A stretch of DNA of 64,000 nt from JBBREP01 sp036501845 (GCA_036501845.1 DASXZO010000036.1:62001-126000); one strand, 5' to 3'; positions 1 through 7,951 are shown, counted from the stretch's first letter. A program made the numbers and translations. Notes: generated from the sequence alone by a model not told the origin.

Positions 1-2
1 CG

Positions 3-500
3 GCCGCGTTCACCCCGTCGACCTTCCGCACGTTGCCGAACGCCACGCCACTCGCCAACTACGTGCGCACGACCACACAGCCCGACGACCCGATCCTCGT
101 GTGGGGTTCGTTCCCCGAGGTGTACTGGGAATCCGACCGGCCGCCCGCCGGCGCGCTCGTGCTCAGCGACTTCGTCACCGGGCGCTCCGGTGGCCGGCCC
201 ACGGGCAAGGCCACGCTGTCGTACGCCACTCCCGGCGCCTACGACCTGATGTTGCGCCGCCTGCGTGAGTGCCCGCCTGCGCTCGTGCTCGACACTTCCA
301 CCGCGAACATCCGCGGCTACGCGCGCTATCCGATCGCGCACTTCACGAAGCTCGCCGACTTCCTACGATCGAACGGCTACGTGGCGACCGGCAAGATCGA
401 AGGCGTCACGATCCTCAGGCCGAAGGATGCTTCGACGGTGTGCTCGTTCCCAAAGGATTCTCGATACCAGCAATTGCTCGGGCTCGGCCCGCGGCCGTGA
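3..500 (+). CDS. C-terminal end of a membrane glycosyltransferase-like protein (5' end outside window)
   Basis: The frame is open from the left edge to the stop at 500, giving about 165 residues of a C-terminus. It has no membrane segment in the visible part and reads like the soluble tail of polytopic ArnT/PMT (GT39)-type sugar transferases: the stretch VWGSFPEVYWESDRPPA near the start, then an alternating strand/helix pattern ending in NIRGYARYPIAHFTKLADF. That family moves sugars from polyprenyl carriers at the outer face of the membrane. The last 86 bp overlap the 3' end of the convergent esterase gene. The family call is from remembered pattern only, and the catalytic N-terminal part is not in the window. 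Confidence 0.45.
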   Translation, partial: AAFTPSTFRTLPNATPLANYVRTTTQPDDPILVWGSFPEVYWESDRPPAGALVLSDFVTGRSGGRPTGKATLSYATPGAYDLMLRRLRECPPALVLDTSTANIRGYARYPIAHFTKLADFLRSNGYVATGKIEGVTILRPKDASTVCSFPKDSRYQQLLGLGPRP

Positions 501-1431
501 GCGGTGTGCCGATATCGGCGAGGTCGAGCTCCCAGTAGAGGAAGTTCGACTCGAAGAGCAGGATCTCGTCGCGGTGCTGCGCGTAGGGCACGTGACCGTC
601 GCCTTGCCACGTGACCAGATACGACTGCAAGCCCGCGGCGAGCGCGGCCTTCTGCGTGCTCACCGCCCAGGCATACGGCACGAGCGGGTCGGCCGTGCCA
701 TGGAAGTCGAGCGTGGGCGCGTCGTTCGCGTCGACGGTGCCATACAGACGCGCGCCCGACAACGACATCGCCGCGCCAACTGCCGAGGAGTAGCCCTGGT
801 TGCTTCCCGTCTTATCGAACTGTGTGCTTGCGAAGGCCACGTTCATCGCCGTGATCGCGCCCGCGGACGATCCACCGATCGCGATGCGCGACGGGTCGAT
901 GCCATACTTCGTGGCGTTGGCACGCAACCAGCGCACTGCGGTCTGCGCGTCGTTTGTGGCTTGCACGATCGCCTCGATGCAACCGGCCGTCACGCCGCCC
1001 GCGGAGCATCCCTGTGGGTAGAGGCGGTAGTTGATCGAGACGTTGACGTAGCCCTCCTTGGCAAACGTGGTCGCCTCGTCGACGAGCTCGGGCGACGTCT
1101 TGTCGAGGCAACAGAAGCTGCCGCCGTGCACCCACACGATCGCGGGGCGGCTGGTCTCGGTGTCGCCCTTCGGCGCGTACATGTCGAGTTGCAACGTGTC
1201 GGTGTTGCCCTCTTGGTCGACAGCAGTGCCGTAGGCGATGTTGGACGTGACGTTCACCGTGCTGAACACCGGGTCGCGATAACGCAACGGCGCGGGTCCG
1301 GGCGGACTCACCGTGAGCGCGCAGCCGCTTGCGGCCGCGGCGAGCGTGACAGTCGCGACGAGTGCGAGCAACGGGCGACGACGAAGCTGAGAACGAATCA
1401 CGCCAACAGTCTGCCGCGACGACACGCGCAT
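415..1431 (-). CDS. Secreted lipoprotein carboxylesterase (alpha/beta hydrolase)
   Basis: 338 residues. The N-terminus has basic residues, a hydrophobic stretch and a lipobox-like ASGC ending at Cys37, so the mature enzyme is probably lipid-anchored outside the cell. The alpha/beta hydrolase signatures are in order: oxyanion motif HGGSF at 102-106, nucleophile elbow GGSSAG at 186-191 (Ser189), acid in DFHGTADPLVP near 245 and His in GDGHVPY near 280. This layout fits the carboxylesterase/BD-FAE-like lipases that cleave small acyl esters. It is the second of two leftward genes, behind the Cys-containing regulator, with a hairpin between them. Its 3' end overlaps the convergent upstream gene by 86 bp. 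The substrate cannot be told. Confidence 0.75.
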   Translation of the reverse strand: MRVSSRQTVGVIRSQLRRRPLLALVATVTLAAAASGCALTVSPPGPAPLRYRDPVFSTVNVTSNIAYGTAVDQEGNTDTLQLDMYAPKGDTETSRPAIVWVHGGSFCCLDKTSPELVDEATTFAKEGYVNVSINYRLYPQGCSAGGVTAGCIEAIVQATNDAQTAVRWLRANATKYGIDPSRIAIGGSSAGAITAMNVAFASTQFDKTGSNQGYSSAVGAAMSLSGARLYGTVDANDAPTLDFHGTADPLVPYAWAVSTQKAALAAGLQSYLVTWQGDGHVPYAQHRDEILLFESNFLYWELDLADIGTPLTAAGRARAIAGIENPLGTSTPSKHPSA

Positions 1432-1475
1432 CGTCGACCCGCCCCAGCGGCGACAACCTGAGACCGCGGTGTGCT

Positions 1476-1501
1476 GTGCGCAACCTGAAGTTGGTGCGCA
1501 C
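1476..1501 (-). terminator. Imperfect hairpin downstream of the regulator gene
   Basis: GTGCGCAAC at 1476-1484 faces GTTG-GT-GCGCAC at 1490-1501 (two extra bases in the right arm), with a CTGAA loop. It lies about 40 nt past the stop of the leftward regulator gene. There is no T-run, so termination is an inference from position and stem strength. Confidence 0.3.
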
Positions 1502-1541
1502 CCCGCGGGCAGCGGCGTCGACGTGCTTTCGTAGCCGGACG

Positions 1542-2255
1542 TCAGCGGGGCTCGACCCGCACGCAGCAGTAACCGCTCTGCGGGTCGAGCCGCGCGTCGA
1601 ACGCGCCGTCGTCACCGAGCCCGTCGATCACGCCGGCAAGGAACTCCCGGTTCATGCCGCACACGAGCTCACGCTGTTCGTTGGCCAGCGCGTGGAAGGG
1701 GCAGTTGCGCAGCGCGATCGTGTCGCCGGCACGCACCGGCGCGTAGCCCTGCACTTCGAGCAATTCGACGAGTGTGTTCTCGCGTTCCCTGCGCGACTTC
1801 CGGCGCGAGGCCGAGGGCGCGCGTGACCCGCGATCCTCACCCACCTCGCGGCCGCGGGCGCGGGCCGAATGCGACAGCACGTCGCGCACATCACGTGTGT
1901 CGTGGGCCGCGCTGGCCACTGCTTCGGCGAGCAACGAGCCGGCCAGGTCGTAGCGGCGCTCGGGGATCGACAGGGCCACGGTGTTCGGAGACGGCCGGTA
2001 GCGCTTCGCCGGCCGTCCCGCTCCGGGACCGCTGCGACCCGACGTGCGTTCGAAGCCGGCTTCGAGCAGGCCCGCGTCGACGAGCTTGTCGAGATGGAAC
2101 GCGGCCACCGAGCGGGCGAGCTCAACGGTCGCGGCCGTCTCGTCGCGCCCGACCCAGCCCTCGTGGTCGCGCACGAACCGGTATACCGAGTCGCTCACCG
2201 GGTGGTCGAGGGCCGCGATGCCCTCGACGGCGGCGCGGAACGTGGCTCGCTCCAT
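1542..2255 (-). CDS. ArsR-type (COG2345/SufR-like) winged-helix regulator with conserved C-terminal cysteines
   Basis: 237 residues from the ATG at 2255; the frame stays open further upstream but only this start sits behind a -10-like box. The first 65 residues form a winged helix (SVYRFVRDHEGWVGRDETAA, then a LARSVAAFHLDKLVDAGLL recognition region). The C-terminus carries NCPFHALANEQRELVC (Cys185, Cys199) and a YCC pair at 230-231. This cysteine spacing is the hallmark of the DeoR/ArsR-like family to which the iron-sulfur sensor SufR belongs, so a metal or Fe-S sensing role is likely. It is transcribed divergently from the small-protein/nitronate-monooxygenase pair, its likely target together with itself. 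Confidence 0.7.
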   Translation of the reverse strand: MERATFRAAVEGIAALDHPVSDSVYRFVRDHEGWVGRDETAATVELARSVAAFHLDKLVDAGLLEAGFERTSGRSGPGAGRPAKRYRPSPNTVALSIPERRYDLAGSLLAEAVASAAHDTRDVRDVLSHSARARGREVGEDRGSRAPSASRRKSRRERENTLVELLEVQGYAPVRAGDTIALRNCPFHALANEQRELVCGMNREFLAGVIDGLGDDGAFDARLDPQSGYCCVRVEPR

Positions 2256-2262
2256 GCCGTCC

Positions 2263-2283
2263 ACTCTAAAACCAACCTGGTTT
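2263..2283 (-). promoter_or_regulatory. Leaderless promoter with embedded inverted-repeat operator for the regulator gene
   Basis: On the minus strand a TAGAGT box (2268-2263) ends 7 nt before the ATG at 2255, and a TTGCGT -35-like box (2290-2285) lies 16 nt further upstream. Between them is a perfect inverted repeat AAACCA-acc-TGGTTT (2269-2283). An operator inside the promoter spacer is the usual place for autorepression, and the site also lies ahead of the rightward gene at 2322. Confidence 0.5.
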
Positions 2284-2321
2284 GACGCAATAGGCTGTTC
2301 GTACCGGGGTACTACAACGTG

Positions 2322-2492
2322 ATGGCGATGGACCGTGACGTCGACGGCGGGGGGAGCGACACCCAGGCGGGCGGCGACCCGGCCTGCTGGCTCGACCAGG
2401 TGCGTGACTGCTGCGGCACGCTCGAGTCGGAGCCGCACCGACCTGGATGCGACGGCGACGGCAGCCGTCACGGCACTGGCGCTGGCGCGTGA
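2322..2492 (+). CDS. Small Cys/Trp-containing protein translationally coupled to nitronate monooxygenase
   Basis: 56 residues. The stop codon TGA (2490-2492) overlaps the GTG start of the next gene in a GTGA arrangement, which supports real translation. The sequence is acidic and glycine-rich with a compact DPACWLDQVRDCCGTLES core holding three cysteines. I recall short actinobacterial proteins with a CWLDxVC-type zinc-ribbon-like core, but cannot name a family. No strong Shine-Dalgarno precedes the ATG; a second in-frame ATG lies at 2328. A TTGACG box at 2282-2287 may be a -35 element for this unit. Confidence 0.5.
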   Translation: MAMDRDVDGGGSDTQAGGDPACWLDQVRDCCGTLESEPHRPGCDGDGSRHGTGAGA

Positions 2493-3451
2493 TCCACACT
2501 CGGCTCTGCGACCTATTCGGCGTCGAGCACCCGATCCTCAACGCGCCAATGGGCGGTGGCGATGCGCCCGGGCGGCTCGCCGCGGCAGTGTCCGAGGCCG
2601 GCGCGCTCGGGATGATCGGCGGCACCACTTTCGGCGGCGAGCGGTGGCTCCTCGACGAGATCCGGGTCGCTCGTGACCACACCGATCGGCCCTTCGGTGC
2701 CGGCTTCATCTGTCACCTGCCGAACGCGTTCGAGTTGATGCGCGTGGCGCTGCGTGAGCGCGTGCCGGTGATCGCGCTCTCGTTCGCCGACCCCGCACCG
2801 TTCGTGGCGCCGGCGCACGACGCGGGTGCCGTGGTGATCTGCCAGGTACGCAGTGTCGACCAGGCGAAGCGCGCCGCCGAGGCGGGCGTCGACGCGATCA
2901 CCGCGCAAGGCACCGAAGCCGGAGGGCACACCGGACGGATGTCGACGCTCCCGCTCGTGCCCGCAGTGGTCGACGCGGTGTCGCCGGTCCCGGTGCTCGC
3001 GGCGGGTGGAATCGCCGACGGCCGCGGTGTCGCGGCCGCGCTCGTGCTCGGCGCCGACGGCGTGTGGATCGGAACGCGCTTCCTCGCCACCGACGAATGC
3101 GGCGTGCCCGACGACTACAAGGCCCGCGTGCTCGCGGCCGGCGGCGGCGAAACGATCCTCACCGAGGTGTTCGACATCGCTCGCGGCATCCCGTGGCCCG
3201 ACGGCGTCGCCGGACGCGCGCTCCACACAGGTTTCGTCGACGAGTGGCACGGTCGCGAGGACGCACTGCGTGATCGTGTTTCCGACTCGGGGCCCGTCGC
3301 GAGCGTCGCCGACTACTCCGCCGCGACGTGGGCCGGCGAGGCATCCGGATTCGTGACCGCGCGCGAGCCCGCGGGCGACGTCGTGCGCACCTTGGTCGCG
3401 CAGGCCGCCGACGTGCTGGCCCGGCGAGGCCCCGAAGTCGTCGAACCCTGA
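2489..3451 (+). CDS. Nitronate monooxygenase / 2-nitropropane dioxygenase family FMN enzyme
   Basis: 320 residues from the GTG at 2489; an upstream in-frame start at 2447 would add a non-family arginine-rich leader. FMN-dependent TIM-barrel enzyme that oxidises alkyl nitronates to carbonyl compounds and nitrite. Visible signatures: the N-terminal FGVEHPILNAPMGGG phosphate-proximal loop, ITAQGTEAGGHTGR with the presumed catalytic His, VLAAGGIADGRGVAAAL and GADGVWIGTRFLAT near 200, all in the family order. It shares its first bases with the stop of the small upstream protein, so the two are probably made together. The divergent Cys-containing regulator may control it. Members with this fold also include enoyl-reductase relatives. 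Confidence 0.8.
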   Translation: MIHTRLCDLFGVEHPILNAPMGGGDAPGRLAAAVSEAGALGMIGGTTFGGERWLLDEIRVARDHTDRPFGAGFICHLPNAFELMRVALRERVPVIALSFADPAPFVAPAHDAGAVVICQVRSVDQAKRAAEAGVDAITAQGTEAGGHTGRMSTLPLVPAVVDAVSPVPVLAAGGIADGRGVAAALVLGADGVWIGTRFLATDECGVPDDYKARVLAAGGGETILTEVFDIARGIPWPDGVAGRALHTGFVDEWHGREDALRDRVSDSGPVASVADYSAATWAGEASGFVTAREPAGDVVRTLVAQAADVLARRGPEVVEP

Positions 3452-3504
3452 ACCCAGGGAGCCCACTGTGGACGACAACGATCTGCAAGGTAGCGAAGTT
3501 CGCT

Positions 3505-4407
3505 TCACGCGGCCAGAGTTCTGCGGAGTTGCTCGATGAAGTCGTCCGGCGTTGCGGTGACCTTGTGCCACGTGGCGAACACAAGCTTGATGCCGTGCTC
3601 GCCCGGGATGCTCCACTTCTTGTTGTTGTATTCGTAGTCGACCGGATCGTCGTGCCAACGCTTGCCGTTGGTCTCGAGGATCGTGTTGCGCGCGAGGAAT
3701 GCGAAGTCGAAGAAGTAGCCCTCGAGCGGGAACTCGCGCACGAAATCGTTGATGCCATTGGCTCGGAGCAGGCGGCGGGTCTTGACTTCGAGCGTCGAAC
3801 GCGACGGATGCGTGGGATCGAGTTCGCGCATCAGGGCGCGCAGTGTGGCGACACCTCGCTGTCCCCGCCGAGCATGCCGATCGAGGTAGGCCGTCATCGC
3901 GGGCATGCTCGTGAGTTTGCGCCTGCGTGCGTCCTCGAAGGCGATCTCGAGTGCCTCACCATCGAGCAGATGTGCCAGCCGCACGATCGTCGCCTCGACA
4001 CCGGTGATCCGGACGCCGTTGTAGCGGCGCACCATGAGTGCGTCAGCGCGATCTGTGTGCGTGGTCGTGACGCCAGCGCATCGCTTACCGAAGCTGCGAG
4101 GAACGGCGAGCTCGGGTCGGTCGGCGAGCACACCCTCGAGCCCGTATTCGCCGCCCGCCGATTCGCCAGCGCCTACCGCGGCGGGTCCCGCCCACAACAG
4201 CGCAGCTTGAAGCCGCTGCAGGCGCGAACGAGGCACTGCCGCAAGTCGGTACGTATCGGGCAGGACTCGCTGGATGACGTCCGACGCGGCGAGATCGACG
4301 AGTTGACGGCGCGTGACGCCACGGCTGACCGCGTCGACACCGCGAAAGGCGCCGCAAGTGGTCGACGAAAGGTGCGTAAGAATCTGAACGCTGTGACTTT
4401 GTGACAT
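3505..4407 (-). CDS. AbiEi-antitoxin-like N-domain fused to a DUF559/Vsr-like endonuclease-fold C-domain
   Basis: 300 residues from the ATG at 4407, behind an AGGGGA Shine-Dalgarno; the frame continues upstream into the tRNA gene, which cannot be coding. Residues 10-60 (GVTRRQLVDLAASDVIQRVLP then TYRLA) look like the winged-helix of type IV AbiEi antitoxins. Residues 205-300 resemble DUF559/very-short-patch-repair-like nucleases: LEVKTRRLL (Glu207), FFDFAFLARNTILETNGKRW (Asp234, Glu245), then His252 and an aromatic-rich end. The order D...ExN is PD-(D/E)xK-like. No AbiEii toxin partner is next to it. Such orphan fusions are common in Actinobacteria; the function is unknown. It lies directly downstream of tRNA-Leu. 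Confidence 0.65.
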   Translation of the reverse strand: MSQSHSVQILTHLSSTTCGAFRGVDAVSRGVTRRQLVDLAASDVIQRVLPDTYRLAAVPRSRLQRLQAALLWAGPAAVGAGESAGGEYGLEGVLADRPELAVPRSFGKRCAGVTTTHTDRADALMVRRYNGVRITGVEATIVRLAHLLDGEALEIAFEDARRRKLTSMPAMTAYLDRHARRGQRGVATLRALMRELDPTHPSRSTLEVKTRRLLRANGINDFVREFPLEGYFFDFAFLARNTILETNGKRWHDDPVDYEYNNKKWSIPGEHGIKLVFATWHKVTATPDDFIEQLRRTLAA

Positions 4408-4472
4408 CCCATTTCCCCTGCGGTAACTAGTGCGCGCAAAGTGCGCCGTCAGGGGAGGGACTGAATGAGAAG

Positions 4473-4558
4473 TACCCGGGGAGGGACTCGAACCCTCACA
4501 CCCCGAGATGGGGTCGGCGGGTTTAAGCCGCCTGCGTCTGCCGTTCCGCCACCCGGGC
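4473..4558 (-). tRNA. tRNA-Leu (anticodon TAA)
   Basis: 86 nt on the minus strand with a G1:U72 then six G/C acceptor pairs, the D-arm start GTGGCGGAACGGCAGACGC, anticodon stem GGCGG/CCGCC around loop CTTAAAC (anticodon TAA), a long variable arm (CCCCATCTCGGGG) as expected for class II tRNA-Leu, and the T-loop GGTTCGAGTCC. The 3' CCA is not encoded. Confidence 0.95.
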
Positions 4559-4580
4559 AAGGCCGCGGTTGCAGGTGACG

Positions 4581-4913
4581 CTACGCCGCGGCGGCACCGG
4601 CCTCATGGTGCAACGCGCCGAGCAGGGTGGCGCGCATGCGATGCGCGGCCTCGCCGCTGAGGCGGTTGGCCGCCAGCACGCCGTCGACCATGTCGGTCTC
4701 GATCTGCTCAGGCGTGCGGCCCTGGAGCCGGATCGCCACGACTGCACCGCCGCGGAGGTAGCGGATGGAGCGGACGAGCGCGGGGTGCCGCGGCGGTGAA
4801 CGGAAGGCGGGCACTGTGAGGCCCGCGGCGCGAGCAGCCAGCCCGAGGCACCGGGCGGTGTGCGCGAAGAGCACCGCCGGCGGCCGGCCCGTCTCCGCTC
4901 GCACTGCACTCAC
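4581..4913 (-). CDS. Conserved small protein of unknown function
   Basis: 110 residues, GTG start at 4913 (a second GTG is at 4904). No signal peptide or membrane segment. The centre RSIRYLRGGAVVAIRLQGR is basic and strand-forming; the C-terminal half (TPEQIETDMVDGVLAANRLS through GALHHEAGAAAA) is helical. I do not recognise a named family. GC3 is high across the frame, which supports coding. It ends 23 nt before the tRNA-Leu gene on the same strand and could share its transcript. Confidence 0.6.
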   Translation of the reverse strand: MSAVRAETGRPPAVLFAHTARCLGLAARAAGLTVPAFRSPPRHPALVRSIRYLRGGAVVAIRLQGRTPEQIETDMVDGVLAANRLSGEAAHRMRATLLGALHHEAGAAAA

Positions 4914-5102
4914 ACGACGAGCATGACAGCACCCTCGGACAACGCGATCCGCAGTGTGGCGAAACCGACCATGGTGGGCCGTTTGTCACGCCGGTGACGA
5001 GCGCGGCACACCACGACCGCACCGCGTCACAGTGCGGGCCGAACCGGGCATCTCTCCCGGTGACGGCCCAATGGTTTGCACCTCGGCCACGGGCTTGATG
5101 TA

Positions 5103-6065
5103 GTGGCGCCCGTGGCGGAAACTCGCAAGCCCACTGCGGCGACGGATACGACCGATGCGATCGATCTCACGGCCACCGAGATCCTCGGATCGGGCACGCT
5201 CGTGCCGCTCCCGAAGCGCTACGAGCCCGCGACCGATCGCGACGAGGGCACCGTCACGCCGATCCCGAGCGACGAAGAGATCCGCAAGAGCGACGTCGAC
5301 CACTGGGGTCGCAGCGAGAAGCTGCGCTCGCTCGTGCGCACCGTGTACGACCCGCTCGACCGCTACTGGTTCCGCACCGACTGGGAGGGTTTCGAGCATT
5401 TGCCAGTCGACGGCGGCGCGCTCCTCGTATCGAATCACGCCGGTGCGATCCCGTCCGACGCGCCCACGATCATGCACGGGATCGAGACCAAACTCGGTCG
5501 TCCGGTATACGGGCTCGCCGAGTATCTGTTCCGCACGCTTCCGGTCGTCGGCACGCTCTGGTCACGCGTCGGCGGTGTGACTGCGAACCCCGACAACGCC
5601 TACCGGCTACTGCACGACGAAGGTCAGCTGGTGCTCGTGTTCCCCGAAGGCACCAAGGGCACCGGCAAGCTCTACAGCGAGCGCTACCAGCTGCGCCGCT
5701 TCGGTCGCGGCGGCTTCGTCGAGATCGCGATGCGCGCGGGCGTGCCGATCGTGCCGCTCGCGGTGATGGGCGCAGAAGAGTCGATGCCGATCCTGTGGAA
5801 GAGCCACCAGCTCGCCAAGCTCACCGGACTTCCCTACGTGCCGGTCACCGCCAACATGCTGATGTTCGGCCCGCTCGGCCTCGCCACCTACCTCCCGGCG
5901 AAGTTCCGTGTGCGCGTGCTGCCGCCGGTGTACTTCGACGTGGAGCCGGGCCAGGAGCGCTATTCGCGCAGCCGGGTGATGGCGGAGTCGGAGCGCATCC
6001 GCCGCTTGATCCAGGACGCGCTGTACGACCTGCTGCGGCGACGCAAGTCGGTGTGGTTCGGATGA
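5103..6065 (+). CDS. PlsC-type acyltransferase (Rv0502-like)
   Basis: About 320 residues; GTG at 5103 or 5112 are both possible starts and no Shine-Dalgarno decides. The glycerolipid acyltransferase motifs are intact: block I NHAGAIPSD (His112, HX4D) and block III FPEGTKGTG near 182, followed by GVPIVPLAVMGAEESMPIL. The enzyme should transfer an acyl group from acyl-CoA/ACP to a lysophosphatidate-like acceptor at the membrane surface. An acidic, low-complexity 80-residue N-extension precedes the domain. It is 12 nt from an NAD-dependent epimerase gene; the same pair (galE2-Rv0502) is adjacent in mycobacteria, from memory, so a joint role in envelope lipid or glycolipid synthesis is likely. 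Confidence 0.8.
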   Translation: MAPVAETRKPTAATDTTDAIDLTATEILGSGTLVPLPKRYEPATDRDEGTVTPIPSDEEIRKSDVDHWGRSEKLRSLVRTVYDPLDRYWFRTDWEGFEHLPVDGGALLVSNHAGAIPSDAPTIMHGIETKLGRPVYGLAEYLFRTLPVVGTLWSRVGGVTANPDNAYRLLHDEGQLVLVFPEGTKGTGKLYSERYQLRRFGRGGFVEIAMRAGVPIVPLAVMGAEESMPILWKSHQLAKLTGLPYVPVTANMLMFGPLGLATYLPAKFRVRVLPPVYFDVEPGQERYSRSRVMAESERIRRLIQDALYDLLRRRKSVWFG

Positions 6066-6077
6066 GGGCGGCCTGAG

Positions 6078-7115
6078 GTGCGCGTACTCGTGACCGGTCT
6101 CTCCACGTTCTGGGGCGGCAAGCTCGCCAGGGAGCTGGAAGAGCGCGACGACGTGGAAGTGGTGGTCGGCCTCGACAATCGCGAGCCGCGCGTGCCGCTC
6201 GAACGCACCGAGTTCGTGCGCGCCGACACCACGTACTCGATTCTCGAGCGCATCGTGCGGGCCACCCAGATCGACACCGTGCTCCACACCCACCTCATCG
6301 TCGACTCCACCACTGCGTCGGGTCGCAGCGTGCACGAGATCAACGTGATCGGCACCATGAACCTGCTCGCCGCGGCCGGCGCGCCGGGCAGCTCGGTGCG
6401 CAAGGTGGTGGTGAAGAACAGCGGCTACGTGTACGGCGCGCACCAGCGGGATGCCTATTTCATCCGCGAGGAGATGGAGCGGAGCGGCCCACCCCGTACC
6501 AACGTCGAGCGCAGCCTCATCGAGGTCGAGGCGTTCCTGCGCGACTTCGCCGAGGAGAACCCGCACATCAGCGTCACGCTGTTCCGCTTCGCCAACGTGC
6601 TCGGCGACAATCTCGACACACCCTTCGTGCAGGCGTTGCGGCTACCGATCGTGCCGGAGATCTTCGGCTTCGACCCGCGCCTGCAGTTCGTGCACGAAGA
6701 CGACGTGGTCGGCGCGCTCATGTACGCCACGGTGCACGACGTGCCCGGCGTGTACAACGTCGCCGGCGACGGTGTGGTGCCGTGGAGCGAGGTGTGCAAG
6801 ATCGTCTCGAAGCGGCGCGTGGCGTTGCCGCCGGTGCTCACCAACTGGGCGGCCGAGCCCTTGCGGGTGGCGCGCATTCTGAACATGCCACCGGAGCTGC
6901 TCGATCTGTTGCGGTTCGGTCGCGGCCTCGACAACACGCGCTTCCAGCGCGCGGGCTTTCGGTATCGCCACACCACGGCCGGCGCGATCGAGGCGTTCGC
7001 GCGCGGGCTGCGGCTCAAGAGCGCGGTGGGTGAGAAGAACCCCACGCCGTACAAGTACGAGCGCGAGATCGAGGACTTCTTCCGGCACTCGTCGGCCGTG
7101 GTCCGTAGCCCGTAG
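6078..7115 (+). CDS. NAD-dependent epimerase/dehydratase, extended SDR (GalE2-like)
   Basis: 345 residues from a GTG start. The N-terminus is a Rossmann fold with a slightly altered glycine motif (VTGLSTFWGGKLA), an acidic cofactor-binding residue after strand 2 (VVGLDNREP), a HEINVIGTMNLL strand-4 region and KNSGYVYGAH in the active-site position, then VTLFRFANVLGDN in the substrate loop. The family oxidises or epimerises nucleotide sugars, but the exact substrate is not visible. It follows the PlsC-type acyltransferase by 12 nt and precedes a crotonase by 35 nt; the conserved actinobacterial pairing suggests an envelope function rather than galactose use. Confidence 0.75.
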   Translation: MRVLVTGLSTFWGGKLARELEERDDVEVVVGLDNREPRVPLERTEFVRADTTYSILERIVRATQIDTVLHTHLIVDSTTASGRSVHEINVIGTMNLLAAAGAPGSSVRKVVVKNSGYVYGAHQRDAYFIREEMERSGPPRTNVERSLIEVEAFLRDFAEENPHISVTLFRFANVLGDNLDTPFVQALRLPIVPEIFGFDPRLQFVHEDDVVGALMYATVHDVPGVYNVAGDGVVPWSEVCKIVSKRRVALPPVLTNWAAEPLRVARILNMPPELLDLLRFGRGLDNTRFQRAGFRYRHTTAGAIEAFARGLRLKSAVGEKNPTPYKYEREIEDFFRHSSAVVRSP

Positions 7116-7150
7116 CCCCAGCCCTGAGCCGTCACCAAGAGGAGACCGCC

Positions 7151-7894
7151 GTGTTCCTGCGCCGCGAGATGCGAGACGATCACGTCGCGCTGCTCACGCT
7201 CGACGACGAGAAGCGCCGCAACGCGCTGAGTGCCGAACTCGTGGGCGAGATCGTGGCCGCGTTCGACGCGCTCGAAGCCGACGACGAGGTGCACGCCGTG
7301 GTGATCACCGGTTCCGGCACGGTGTTCTGCGCCGGCGGCGACACCAGCGCGCTCGCCCGCTACGCGAGTGGCGACAGCAGTAGCGAGGAGCGCGGCGACA
7401 TCGCCCAGGTGTACGAAGGATTTCTGCGCGTGCACCGCTCCACCTTGCCCACGATCGCGGCGGTGAACGGGCCTGCGGTCGGCGCCGGCCTCAACCTCGC
7501 GCTGGCATGCGACGTGCGCATGGCCAGTGCCTCGGCACGCTTCGACGCGCGTTTCCTGCGCATCGGGTTGCACCCGGGCGGAGGGCATCTCTGGTTGCTC
7601 GAGCGCGCGGTCGGCCCGCAGACGGCGCTCGCGATGACGTTGTTCGGCGCGGTGCTGTCGAGCGACGAGGCCGCGACCCGCGGCCTCGCGTGGTCGGTGC
7701 ATCCCGACGCCGAACTCGTCGACGCGGCAGTCGCGCTCGCGGGCCGCGCCGGGAAAGTGCCGAAGTCGCTCGCCGCACGCGCGAAGGACACGCTGCGACT
7801 GGCGCCGTGGCAGCCCGACTTCGACGCCGCCGTGCGCAGCGAGCTCGTGCACCAGACGTGGAGCTTCGGCCAAGGCTGGTTCGGCCAGAAGTAA
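7151..7894 (+). CDS. Enoyl-CoA hydratase/isomerase (crotonase) superfamily protein lacking both hydratase glutamates
   Basis: 247 residues; GTG start behind a strong Shine-Dalgarno (AAGAGGAGA) 6 nt upstream. The crotonase fold is clear: GSGTVFCAGGDTSAL forms the CoA oxyanion segment, AAVNGPAVGAGLNLALACD the second glycine loop and LRIGLHPGGGHLWLL the active-site region. At the positions where hydratases carry Glu144 and Glu164 (FGQPE and the later AMEM segment) this protein has FDARF and AMTLF, so classical water addition is unlikely. It may be an isomerase, hydrolase or other crotonase activity. It ends the acyltransferase-epimerase run. Confidence 0.75.
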   Translation: MFLRREMRDDHVALLTLDDEKRRNALSAELVGEIVAAFDALEADDEVHAVVITGSGTVFCAGGDTSALARYASGDSSSEERGDIAQVYEGFLRVHRSTLPTIAAVNGPAVGAGLNLALACDVRMASASARFDARFLRIGLHPGGGHLWLLERAVGPQTALAMTLFGAVLSSDEAATRGLAWSVHPDAELVDAAVALAGRAGKVPKSLAARAKDTLRLAPWQPDFDAAVRSELVHQTWSFGQGWFGQK

Positions 7895-7951
7895 CCGCGG
7901 CCCGGTCGAAATCGGCTGCGGTCGAAAGGCGCCCGAGGTCAGAATCGTGCG

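Noticed and set aside
4408..4560. N-terminal extension of the AbiEi-like frame through the tRNA gene
   Set aside because: It would be translated from tRNA-Leu sequence; the ATG at 4407 has a Shine-Dalgarno.
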